Below, in pieces: positions 1 to 7,670 of a stretch of 64,000 nt of DNA (the stretch's first letter is position 1; the number at the start of each line of letters is the position of its first letter). The notes under the pieces were generated by a model. The model had not been told where the DNA came from, did no database searches, and saw nothing but the letters and a program-made list of their open reading frames with translations. The stretch is taken from the NCBI RefSeq assembly GCF_004521915.1, contig NZ_SDKD01000002.1, forward strand, positions 124,862 to 188,861, in the 5' to 3' direction. The position numbers were made by a program, and so were the translations under genes. This stretch comes from Brevibacillus migulae (GTDB taxonomy: Bacteria; Bacillota; Bacilli; Brevibacillales; Brevibacillaceae).

Positions 1-1
1 C

Positions 2-430
2 TCCTATCCGCAGACCTCGTGCGCTTTTTGGATCAGTATCGACCACTCTCACCCGGGGAACGGTGGCCTTCATTTCATCCCCAAGAGCCACAAATACGGA
101 TTCCTTCATATTGATGTGCCGTTAGCAGAGATATGCAGTCACCTGTCAAAGCAAGTCAAGGAAAAGTTCCACGAAGAGCAAGACTTTGAGATAGTCGATA
201 CGTATACCGAACCGGGCGACGTCATCGTGCTGAATGGCAATGTGGTTCACGGCTCCTACGATAATGGCACATCAGGAGAATTCCGCCGCTCCTTCGCGCT
301 TCAATGCGCAGGGGTCAGTGCTGAAAAAATCTTCATGTACAACGAGAGTCTGACGAATCGCAGGGGAGAAACCGTACGCCGCAGATTAAACAAGCACCAC
401 GTCAAAATGAGAGATTCCATTTACCAATAG
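2..430 (+). CDS. PhyH-type Fe(II)/2-oxoglutarate dioxygenase, 3' part
   Basis: The reading frame is open from the left edge, so the start and the N-terminal half lie outside the window. The visible 142 codons fit the C-terminal half of a phytanoyl-CoA dioxygenase-like double-stranded beta-helix enzyme. A WISIDHSHPGNGG stretch matches the family's conserved strand after the HxD motif and is followed by a PKSH segment. Later, VVHGS supplies the distal iron-ligand histidine, and the Arg in the following RRSF segment would bind 2-oxoglutarate. The proximal HxD is not visible. Such enzymes hydroxylate small molecules, often in natural-product pathways. It lies 29 bp upstream of the carbamoyltransferase on the same strand, so a shared operon is likely. 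The substrate is unknown. Confidence 0.85.
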   Translation, partial: SYPQTSCAFWISIDHSHPGNGGLHFIPKSHKYGFLHIDVPLAEICSHLSKQVKEKFHEEQDFEIVDTYTEPGDVIVLNGNVVHGSYDNGTSGEFRRSFALQCAGVSAEKIFMYNESLTNRRGETVRRRLNKHHVKMRDSIYQ

Positions 431-459
431 CCACTGGACAAACGCGAGAGGAGCTTGTC

Positions 460-2406
460 ATGAAAGACGGATACTATTTGGCAGCGTACCTGCATTACGG
501 TGAAATGGAGCATCTGCTGTACACCAACCTTATGCGACACGACCAGAATGTTGCGCTTTTTCAGAAGACAGGGAGTCAGGTAGAGCTGGTCCGGTACTGG
601 GAGCTGGAAAGGTTCACGGGAATCAAGCACCATGACATTTCCCTGTTGAATCAAAAGCAAGCGACCATGCTGTTGGAGACGTTACTGGCTCCTTTAGAGC
701 TGACCTTGGATGATATGGTGGAAATTTGGGGAACGCCTGGGCTTCAGACTGTCGATGACTATCATTCTCTAGCAAGATACCCAGACGTGACGTATCACAG
801 TATCGCTCACCTGTTTTCCGCAGTCATGCTGGATTCAGAAATTTTCCATAATGAAAAAATGATTGGCCTTGCAGTCGATGAGGCGCCAGACATTACGATC
901 GATCGGCACGCGAGAAACAAGCCTTTTTATACCGGGTGTTTTGTTGATCGGGGGAAAATCGATATCTTTCCGGTATCTTCCCCAGGCTATCTCTGGAATT
1001 GGGCTTCTATCCGATATGGGATGGAACCCGGATCACTGATGGCTCTCGCCACTGCCAGCACCAGCGAAGCTTTTTGGGAAACTGAACCAGAGGGGCTGAC
1101 GATTCTCAACAACAAATATGATGAGCAAATCGAACGTGCGCTGGATGAGCTGAAGCGGGTGGAAGGGTTCACGCAAGCGGATGAGGGACAGTTATGCAAT
1201 CGATTTGATCCGCTTTTTAGCGAGCGTGAAAACAAGATCAGCATGATCATGAAACGGATTCAAGCCATTTCGATCAAAATGATGGAACAGAATATCGATC
1301 ATATGTTGGACACCTACCAAGTCGACCCACAAAGCACCTACCTTGCGTTAGCAGGAGGCTATGCCTTGAATTGTCCGACAAACAGCCATTTGATGCAGCG
1401 CTATCGGTTCAAGGGCTTTCTGGCACCACCCTGCACGAATGATTCCGGGATGTCTCTGGGCATCGGGCTCTACGCTTTCTTTGAAAAGATGAAGGGAAAT
1501 CCATTCCGCTTCCGTCTTGTCAATGCCTATGCCGGTCAGGACGATACGGGTATCGGCAGAATTTTGGAAAGTCCAGAGTTTCAGCCATTCATCAAACAAA
1601 TAGAGCCGCTAGATTTCGAAAAAGTAGCGGCAGACATCGAAGAATCTCCGATCGTATGGTTTAACGGAGCAGCTGAGATCGGGCCGCGTGCGCTGGGGAA
1701 CAGATCCATATTGGGTGATCCGCGTAAGGAAGATACGAAAAGACAGTTAAATGACATGAAACAAAGACAATGGTGGCGGCCGGTTGCGCCGATTGTCCTG
1801 GAAGAAGATGCTGCGGAATGGTTTGAACACGCATACCCTTCGCCGTATATGCTGCATACGTTTACGATTCAACCGGAAAAGCGAGACCTGATTCCAGCAG
1901 TTGCCCATATTGATTACACCGCACGAGTGCAAACCGTAAACGTGGAAGAGAACGAGGCCATCTATAAGATCCTGACATGTCTGAAAAAGAGAACCGGGGT
2001 TCCGGTGATCTGCAACACATCCCTCAATGACAAGGGAGAGCCGATCATTAACCGGATGGAGGAAGCCCTTAACTTTGCCCTTCGGAAAGGAATTCGGGTC
2101 ATCTATCTCAACGGGACGAGATTGGAGCTGCATCGCCATGAGGAATATGGAAGGGAACGGCCATATCCGCGTCCCGTACGCACGGATATCCTGACCGAGC
2201 AAGAAAAGGAAGACTTATGGTTGAAGCTGAATCCGCATCTCATCCCGAAAGAGCTTCTACGGTATGGAAAAGTTTTCGAGGAACGCTATCCAGACAAACG
2301 ATATGATCTTACGGATGAAAGGGATGCTCGACGATATGTGAAGGAAATGAAGCTATTCCTCCAACTCTACCAGCATCGATTGGTGGAGAACATGAAGCTG
2401 CAGTAA
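460..2406 (+). CDS. NodU/CmcH-family O-carbamoyltransferase
   Basis: A 648-residue protein starting at ATG after a GAGAGGAG ribosome binding site. The family transfers a carbamoyl group from carbamoyl phosphate, through carbamoyl-AMP, to a hydroxyl of a sugar or other metabolite. The N-terminal Kae1-like domain contains the metal-binding HxxxH (His113 and His117 in YHSIAH). The C-terminal half has the diagnostic GPRALGNRSI motif near residue 408 and a conserved CNTSLN segment. The length is typical of full two-domain family members such as TobZ or CmcH. The preceding dioxygenase could supply the hydroxyl to be carbamoylated; this is an inference. The acceptor cannot be read from the sequence. 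Confidence 0.93.
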   Translation: MKDGYYLAAYLHYGEMEHLLYTNLMRHDQNVALFQKTGSQVELVRYWELERFTGIKHHDISLLNQKQATMLLETLLAPLELTLDDMVEIWGTPGLQTVDDYHSLARYPDVTYHSIAHLFSAVMLDSEIFHNEKMIGLAVDEAPDITIDRHARNKPFYTGCFVDRGKIDIFPVSSPGYLWNWASIRYGMEPGSLMALATASTSEAFWETEPEGLTILNNKYDEQIERALDELKRVEGFTQADEGQLCNRFDPLFSERENKISMIMKRIQAISIKMMEQNIDHMLDTYQVDPQSTYLALAGGYALNCPTNSHLMQRYRFKGFLAPPCTNDSGMSLGIGLYAFFEKMKGNPFRFRLVNAYAGQDDTGIGRILESPEFQPFIKQIEPLDFEKVAADIEESPIVWFNGAAEIGPRALGNRSILGDPRKEDTKRQLNDMKQRQWWRPVAPIVLEEDAAEWFEHAYPSPYMLHTFTIQPEKRDLIPAVAHIDYTARVQTVNVEENEAIYKILTCLKKRTGVPVICNTSLNDKGEPIINRMEEALNFALRKGIRVIYLNGTRLELHRHEEYGRERPYPRPVRTDILTEQEKEDLWLKLNPHLIPKELLRYGKVFEERYPDKRYDLTDERDARRYVKEMKLFLQLYQHRLVENMKLQ

Positions 2407-2451
2407 ATCCCTGGCCGATGTGTCGGATTCAAGTAAAGGGAGTTGACTGGA

Positions 2452-3009
2452 TTGAAAGAGTACGTCTGCTTAGACTTGCAGCCCTATGTAAACAATCGGG
2501 GTATCACGAGCCTTGAGGAGTGCCACAATGGCGCTTTGAGCCAGGGAGGGTCCTCATTGCCGCTCGAGCAGCTTCCAGAGACCAGTCCTTTTGTCATTGA
2601 CTCCGTACCTTTCATTTGGAGCAAGACAGAAAGGTACGACAATATCGAATTGGCTGGACAAGCCATCACGCTCGAGCCGATGGAGGTATGCGGCATTCAC
2701 ATTCTCGGCGTTTCCAACAACGGCAATTATTTCGATCGAATCGCCTTTTTACGCAATGGGGCGGTCGTCCACCGTGATTTTCTCTTTTTCTCCGATTTCA
2801 TATCGCCGACTGCCATGTTCCGGGAGCGTTGTGCGCTGCAAATGGACTATGCGCATACGCGTGTCGGAAAGTATGACGCCGTGCAGCCAAAGATCTGGAT
2901 GGATCATCTTTCATTCCAGAAACCTTGTGAGATTGACACGATTTGCTTGGAAGACAATGTCGCCATGCACATTTTTGCGATAACCTTGCTGGGACAGAAA
3001 CGTGGGTGA
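2452..3009 (+). CDS. predicted beta-sandwich protein, first copy of tandem module
   Basis: About 185 residues. TTG at 2452 is preferred because AAAGGGA (2435-2441) is 10 nt upstream; TTG 2443 would touch the ribosome binding site. The protein is rich in predicted beta strands, lacks a signal peptide or membrane segment, and is closely related to the gene at 4111. Shared blocks include YVNNRG, SKTE..DNIEL.GQ, ILGVS.NG.YFD, SDF and the C-terminal LEDN.AMHIFAITL.GQKRG. The pattern resembles galactose-binding/NPCBM-like jelly-roll modules, but this is an impression, not a domain assignment. It is followed at once by a BtrH_N-like gene, and this pairing is repeated downstream. Function unknown. 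Confidence 0.8.
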   Translation: MKEYVCLDLQPYVNNRGITSLEECHNGALSQGGSSLPLEQLPETSPFVIDSVPFIWSKTERYDNIELAGQAITLEPMEVCGIHILGVSNNGNYFDRIAFLRNGAVVHRDFLFFSDFISPTAMFRERCALQMDYAHTRVGKYDAVQPKIWMDHLSFQKPCEIDTICLEDNVAMHIFAITLLGQKRG

Positions 3010-3013
3010 TCCT

Positions 3014-4057
3014 ATGGATTTTACGATCTACTATAATCCGTACCATAACTGCAGAAACATGACAATCAGCGCGATGGTGATGCGATTGGGAGCAACCTTG
3101 GAGTATCTTTTCGGTCAAGCGGGCTTGTTTTATAAAGAGGAGAAAAATGGAGTGTTCATTACTCCGTATTACCGCTCCCTTGAGAGTGAATTCGCCCGAT
3201 CGCACGGAATCTTCTTCCACGAGGACAAAATCACGGATGCCAATCAATTCATCACCCATCTGCGCCGTCTAGTTGAGAAAAAACATACGGTGGCAGTGAT
3301 GCTGGATATTTATGAGCTTCCTTATAGCATCTACTATCGGGATAACCACGATTACCATGACATTGAAATCGTAGCATTGGAAGAAGAGCGATTTGTCATT
3401 TGTGATCATCATTTTCAGTATTATGGCGTGGTGGATGCTGATGTCATTCAAAAAGCCTCCCTCTCTTTGGTCCATCATCTTGGGATTGATGCCTGTACCT
3501 CTTACTACTTTACTCGACCACGAGACTACACCTATCACAAAGATGATTTTATTCGCGTCCTTTCGGAAAACTGCCAAGCGATGAAGGGGAAGGCGATTGA
3601 TTACCTGGTACAAGAAGCCGCCGGGGCCTATATCGGATTGCAGGCATTGGAACCGATGAAAATACGGATCACAGAGTTCCTGACAAGGAATGACCAAAGG
3701 CAAGCGGCGTTTCTGTACGAGCTCTATAAGATGGTCAAGGAAATCTCACATTCCCGCCACCATTTTCACTTGTTTCTGAAAGCATTCGACCAGGAGGAAA
3801 TCGCTTTTGATTTCCTCGAAGCAGCCCAGCACTGGGCAGTCATCACCAATCTCCTCATGCGCGCCTACATAACGGGAGGGTATAACGACGTGACCGATCG
3901 CGTAGAGCGTCGCTTTGACAAGCTGATTGAAAAAGAGATGCAAAACCTCGACAACATGGCAAGATTGCTAGCTGCTTTGACAAGTGATTCGAACAAGAAA
4001 AAACGATATGCAAGCAAAGAGCAAAGAGTGCAACATAAGAAGGCTTTGCTACCATGA
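3014..4057 (+). CDS. BtrH_N-like Cys/His/Asp protein, first copy of tandem module
   Basis: A 347-residue protein. ATG 3014 is chosen over GTG 3002 because it follows GGTGA at a usable distance and matches the start of the paralogue at 4673. It resembles the BtrH N-terminal family (papain-like fold, with butirosin acyltransferase BtrH as the characterised member). Candidate catalytic residues are Cys13 in YHNCRN, His115 in HDIEIV and Asp131 in ICDHHF, all at identical positions in the paralogue. The C-terminal half is predicted helical (about residues 200-330). In butirosin, BtrH moves an acyl group from an ACP to the aminoglycoside; a similar transfer or peptidase-like role here is inference. 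Substrate and acceptor are unknown. Confidence 0.82.
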   Translation: MDFTIYYNPYHNCRNMTISAMVMRLGATLEYLFGQAGLFYKEEKNGVFITPYYRSLESEFARSHGIFFHEDKITDANQFITHLRRLVEKKHTVAVMLDIYELPYSIYYRDNHDYHDIEIVALEEERFVICDHHFQYYGVVDADVIQKASLSLVHHLGIDACTSYYFTRPRDYTYHKDDFIRVLSENCQAMKGKAIDYLVQEAAGAYIGLQALEPMKIRITEFLTRNDQRQAAFLYELYKMVKEISHSRHHFHLFLKAFDQEEIAFDFLEAAQHWAVITNLLMRAYITGGYNDVTDRVERRFDKLIEKEMQNLDNMARLLAALTSDSNKKKRYASKEQRVQHKKALLP

Positions 4058-4110
4058 AGCTAGAAAGGCTGGATGGTCCCGAGAGAATATCCCTACAGGA
4101 GGGATCGATT

Positions 4111-4695
4111 GTGTCCGCTTATATATGCTTGGATTTAACTCCGTATGTGAATAACAGGGGGATGACGGCCATCACGGACTATGAAAAAGGTACGCTGAGT
4201 GAGGGGAAATCATCCTTTCCCATGGAATTGCTACCCACCAATAAGCCTTTCCTGATTCATGATATCCCTTTTGCATGGAGCAAGACAGAGGAGCACGACA
4301 ACATTGAATTGACGGGACAAACGCTCTCCTTTGAGGCGACAGAGGTCAAAGAAATATATATCCTCGGCGTGTCAAGCAATGGGGACTATTTTGACCAGAT
4401 CTCATTTCTGCATGATGGCCAGGAAGTTTGCCGTGAATATCTTTATCTGTCTGATTTTGCAGCGACTACCGCCAGTTTCCGTGACCGTCAGGCGCTGGTC
4501 ACGGATTATCTTCATACGCGAACAGGCAAATATGAGCTTGTTCAGCCACGAATGTGGTTGGAACAGATCCCCTTTGCTTCTCCTTGTCTCATCAATCAAA
4601 TTCGCCTGGAGGATAACCCTGCGATGCACATCTTTGCCATCACGTTAGCAGGACAGAAACGGGGGGGCACTGATGGAATTTACGATCTATCATAA
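4111..4695 (+). CDS. predicted beta-sandwich protein, second copy of tandem module
   Basis: About 194 residues and a clear paralogue of the 2452 gene. GTG 4111 is preferred because AGGAGGG (4097-4103) sits 7 nt upstream and because it aligns with the paralogue's start. ATG 4054, which overlaps the previous gene by 4 nt, would add 19 residues absent from the paralogue. The C-terminus is extended by about eight residues after the shared GQKRG, running through a seven-G tract (4661-4667) and overlapping the next gene by 23 nt, which suggests translational coupling. Function unknown; see the first copy for fold considerations. Confidence 0.8.
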   Translation: MSAYICLDLTPYVNNRGMTAITDYEKGTLSEGKSSFPMELLPTNKPFLIHDIPFAWSKTEEHDNIELTGQTLSFEATEVKEIYILGVSSNGDYFDQISFLHDGQEVCREYLYLSDFAATTASFRDRQALVTDYLHTRTGKYELVQPRMWLEQIPFASPCLINQIRLEDNPAMHIFAITLAGQKRGGTDGIYDLS

Positions 4696-5641
4696 CCCGT
4701 ATCATAACTGTAGGAATATGACAGTCAGTGCGATGGTGAAAAGACTGGGGATCTCCTTGGATTATATTTGGGGGCAGGCAGGATTATCTTTCAAAGAGGA
4801 ACATCAGGACATCACAATTACACCCTATTATCGGTCTATGGAAAGTGACTTCTCGCAGTCTCACGGGATTGTCACCCATGAAGACAATATTGCCGATTCC
4901 TATGAATTTCTCCATCATTTGATAGGGCTTGTTCAAGCGAACCATACAGTCGCGGTTATGGTTGATGTTTTCGAAATGCCGTACTGCATCTATTACCAGC
5001 TGCACCATGAAATTCATGACGTAGAGATTGTGGGGATGGACGGGAAGCATTTTGTGATCTGTGATCACTATTACCACTATTATGGGACGATCGAAATCGA
5101 ACAAATACGAAAAGCAGCTTCCGCCAGCATCGACCAACTTGGATTTGAATCCTGTACCGCTTATTACTTCACAATATCCCGGACGAGTCATTTTACCTAC
5201 AGCGAGATGGATTTCACAAGAGTCGCTGCCGAGAATTACCACGTAATGTCTGGAAAGCCCATCGGTTTTCTCAAGGAACAAACCCGGGGCCTGCATATCG
5301 GTCTCTTTGCCCTTGCTCCCATGAAACAACGGATTACCGAGTTTCTTTACGTCAATGATCAAACTGACCCTGGATATCTGTACAACCTCTATAAGATGGT
5401 GAAAGAAGTCTGCAATTCCCGACATCACTTCCACGTGTTTCTGCAAGCCTTCGATCAAAAGGAGCTGGCTTTCGACTATCGAGTTGCGGCTCAGCACTGG
5501 GGCGTTATCGCCAATCTCATGGTTCGGGCATATTTGTCCAAAAACTATATCGGCATGGCCCCCCGTGTTGAGCTTCGCTTTCGAAAAGCAACGGAGAAAG
5601 AGACAGAAAATACGGAAAAATTACAAGCGATGTTGATGTAA
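4673..5641 (+). CDS. BtrH_N-like Cys/His/Asp protein, second copy of tandem module
   Basis: A 322-residue paralogue of the 3014 gene, starting inside the 3' end of the preceding gene after a G-rich ribosome binding site. Cys13 (YHNCRN), His115 (HDVEIV) and Asp131 (ICDHYY) are conserved at exactly the same positions as in the first copy. The middle region diverges slightly, with two extra residues near the SRTSHFTY segment, and the C-terminus is shorter. It is the last gene of this transcription unit; a hairpin at 5768-5797 lies between it and the convergent monooxygenase gene. An acyltransferase-like role is inferred from the family only. Confidence 0.82.
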   Translation: MEFTIYHNPYHNCRNMTVSAMVKRLGISLDYIWGQAGLSFKEEHQDITITPYYRSMESDFSQSHGIVTHEDNIADSYEFLHHLIGLVQANHTVAVMVDVFEMPYCIYYQLHHEIHDVEIVGMDGKHFVICDHYYHYYGTIEIEQIRKAASASIDQLGFESCTAYYFTISRTSHFTYSEMDFTRVAAENYHVMSGKPIGFLKEQTRGLHIGLFALAPMKQRITEFLYVNDQTDPGYLYNLYKMVKEVCNSRHHFHVFLQAFDQKELAFDYRVAAQHWGVIANLMVRAYLSKNYIGMAPRVELRFRKATEKETENTEKLQAMLM

Positions 5642-5767
5642 GCGTCCGTTTTCTTGGAAAGGGGGTGATGTTCATGTCCAAACAACTCTAATCAATGAGC
5701 AAATGGAGTGATACATGTCCTTGCGTGGAAAGGGGGAGAGCTGGATGAAAGTATTATAATCAAACGG
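5642..5767 (+). other. gap with two Shine-Dalgarno-like sites and tiny reading frames
   Basis: Between the last BtrH-like gene and the terminator there is no full gene. Two strong ribosome-binding-like sequences (GGAAAGGGGGTGATG around 5656-5670 and GGAAAGGGGGAGAGC around 5728-5742) are each followed by an ATG. The first frame stops after a few codons (ATG 5674, stop 5689-5691), as does the second (ATG 5745, stop 5757-5759). They may be the remnant of a further decayed module copy, or chance. No protein is claimed. Confidence 0.35.
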
Positions 5768-5800
5768 AAAGGAGGGAGCCATAGAGGCCCCTCCTTTATT
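5768..5800. terminator. hairpin between convergent units
   Basis: AAAGGAGGG (5768-5776) pairs perfectly with CCCTCCTTT (5789-5797), and GCC/GGC extend the stem around a short ATAGA loop. It lies between the convergent ends of the BtrH-like gene and the luciferase-like monooxygenase. A long T-run is missing on both sides, so efficiency is uncertain. Confidence 0.6.
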
Positions 5801-5819
5801 ACGAAAACAGGGAAGCGTA

Positions 5820-6836
5820 TTAGTAGCTGGCTTCAATCGAAGTTTTTAGCACAGGAGAGCTATGATTTGTCAGTTCCGTTTCCAAGCGGGAAAATATCAC
5901 CTCAAGATGAGCCGTATCTTCTATCGTAAATAGATAAGGGAGCACGAAATGACGGACACCCGCTGCAACATACTTTCGCAGATAGGAAAGAACCTGATCA
6001 TAGCTTCCCATGACGAGAGAAGCTCCCCAACTAGGATACAAGATCGCTTTCTCTTCCTCTAATAATGATGTCGATTGACCGAGAATGGATCGGGCGATTC
6101 GCTTCAGCTTGAGTTCTTCAAGCTGGTGTGCCTCGGCTATCGCGAACGCTTCCTGCTCGGTTGGCCGAGCGATGATCTTCATCTTGACTGCGTACTGACA
6201 AGAGGAGCTTGCTAATGGCTGAATAAAATGCTCTTGAAAATGTGAAAACGTTTTGGGTAATGTAATCGCGATATCAGCAGCATGATCGATTGCCTGAATG
6301 CTGGCTTTGGAGGGAACGATCAGCGGCACAAATACTTGCGGCATGTATGCTTCGGGTATGGCCGCATGCAGAACGAGCTCCTTGTATCGATAGTATTGGC
6401 CTTGAAAGGTCAAAGGTTCGTTTGATGTGAGCAATGAACGCAATATGGTCGTATATTCGATGAGACGGGCAAAGCGTTCTTCTTTCGTAAGTGTGTTGCC
6501 CATTTGTTCCAAATCGTCGGGAAGACCGCCTGTTATCATGTTCACATCGACTTTTCTCCCATACAAGCGGTAAATCGAATGAATCATCATGGCGGCAGTC
6601 GCGGGTTCCATCGTATACGGCTGCAAAGCGATTAATGGAACGTGGTGTTTGGTATGCTGGATCATTTTCGTGGCGATCATCCACGGATCCAAGGATGTAT
6701 GATGAAAGTAGACAAGCGATCCACCAACCCGTGTGTTCTCGAGGGTTTGAATATGCCGGATAGAGCGCTCCACCACATCTTTTTCCTCATTTTTAGCATG
6801 TGGAAATTCCCAGTAAGCATGAATCTTGTTCATCAT
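5820..6836 (-). CDS. luciferase-like (LLM) flavin-dependent monooxygenase
   Basis: A 338-residue protein. ATG 6836 is preferred over GTG 6848 because AAAGGTGG lies about 8 nt upstream. It has the bacterial luciferase-like TIM-barrel pattern of the SsuD/LLM class: an HHTSLDPW segment, then a Met-Ile-Thr-Gly-Gly block (NMITGGLPDD), EERFARLIEY and YYRYKELVL. LLM enzymes use reduced FMN or F420; no reductase gene is adjacent. It is transcribed against the flanking genes. In butirosin biosynthesis the LLM enzyme BtrO hydroxylates the ACP-bound side chain, so an LLM gene beside an ACP and BtrH-like genes is suggestive; a direct role here is inference. Confidence 0.88.
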   Translation of the reverse strand: MMNKIHAYWEFPHAKNEEKDVVERSIRHIQTLENTRVGGSLVYFHHTSLDPWMIATKMIQHTKHHVPLIALQPYTMEPATAAMMIHSIYRLYGRKVDVNMITGGLPDDLEQMGNTLTKEERFARLIEYTTILRSLLTSNEPLTFQGQYYRYKELVLHAAIPEAYMPQVFVPLIVPSKASIQAIDHAADIAITLPKTFSHFQEHFIQPLASSSCQYAVKMKIIARPTEQEAFAIAEAHQLEELKLKRIARSILGQSTSLLEEEKAILYPSWGASLVMGSYDQVLSYLRKYVAAGVRHFVLPYLFTIEDTAHLEVIFSRLETELTNHSSPVLKTSIEASY

Positions 6837-6972
6837 CGTTACCCCCACCTTTTGAAAAATTGACAGAAGCTCTTACTCTCTCAAAAGGATATACCGGGGG
6901 AAAGTGCCTTCTCTCATTGTTTTTTGCGGAATGGCAGGAGAATCTTTCAAATTTCCATTTGGTAAAGTTTGG

Positions 6973-7002
6973 TTGAATATGCTGATCGATGTCAGGTAAA
7001 AT
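6973..7002 (+). promoter_or_regulatory. candidate sigma-A promoter for the VOC gene
   Basis: TTGAAT (6973-6978) and TAAAAT (6997-7002) are separated by 18 bp, about 75 bp upstream of the VOC start, in the divergent spacer with the monooxygenase gene. Confidence 0.5.
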
Positions 7003-7075
7003 GCTAGTTAGGAAGAATGATGGTTGCCTGACTGATTTGATTGAATGAAAACGAATCAATGAGAGGAGCTAATCT

Positions 7076-7489
7076 ATGAGCACAGTGCAAATTACGAGTA
7101 TCCCTTGCGTTCATCTTCCTGTTACGGATGTAGAAAGAGCGATTACCTGGTGGCAGGAGAATTTTGGACTGGAATTCGGTTGGCCATACGAGAAAGGATC
7201 CGGCATGGCCGAATTACGCACGGAGAACGGCCAATGGATTTTTCTGTTTGAAGTAAAGGAAATCAGGAACAATAACCGGTACACCAAGGGTGCTTTGCCC
7301 AATTCGGATGATGATCAGCTTTTTTCCTTTACGATGAATGCGAAGGATGTTACTGCACTTTACCATACGCTTAGAGAAAAGGGGGTCAAAGTGGGCCGGC
7401 TGGAAGAGCGCGGAGGCGGTCACGCCTTTGACTGTTACGACCCTGATCATAATAAATTCAATATTTGGGGTGGGGAATGGAAAGAATAA
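7076..7489 (+). CDS. VOC-superfamily (glyoxalase/bleomycin-resistance-like) protein
   Basis: A 137-residue protein after GAGAGGAGC. It carries the paired beta-alpha-beta-beta-beta pattern of the vicinal oxygen chelate fold: PCVHLPVTDVERAITWW at the N-terminus, AELRTENGQW in the middle, and GGGHAFDCYDPDHNKFNIWG at the end. Candidate metal ligands are His near residue 12 and the C-terminal Asp/His region. Such proteins can be self-resistance, isomerase or lyase enzymes; the sequence does not say which. Divergent from the monooxygenase and followed by its own terminator, it seems to be a single-gene unit inside the accessory locus, where a self-protection role is possible but unproven. Confidence 0.88.
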   Translation: MSTVQITSIPCVHLPVTDVERAITWWQENFGLEFGWPYEKGSGMAELRTENGQWIFLFEVKEIRNNNRYTKGALPNSDDDQLFSFTMNAKDVTALYHTLREKGVKVGRLEERGGGHAFDCYDPDHNKFNIWGGEWKE

Positions 7490-7525
7490 AGCGCCTTCTT
7501 ACCTGAGGCATTCTTTCCTGAAGAC

Positions 7526-7552
7526 GAGCTCGGTGCACACCGGGCTCTTTTT
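7526..7552 (+). terminator. intrinsic terminator of the VOC gene
   Basis: GAGCTCGGTG and CACCGGGCTC form a stem of about 9-10 bp with a minimal loop, followed by TTTTT (7548-7552). Confidence 0.75.
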
Positions 7553-7670
7553 CATGGAGGGGAAGGCAACGGGGAGATCCCGGGAAAAACGCAATGACCG
7601 CCGAGCGTTTTTCTAAAACCCTTTCTATAATGAGGGCAAAATGCCGTCGAAACATAAAGGGGGAGTAAGA

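Noticed and set aside
5708..5929. 73-codon plus-strand frame after the second BtrH-like gene
   Set aside because: It runs through the terminator hairpin and the 3' end of the convergent monooxygenase gene and has no conserved character.
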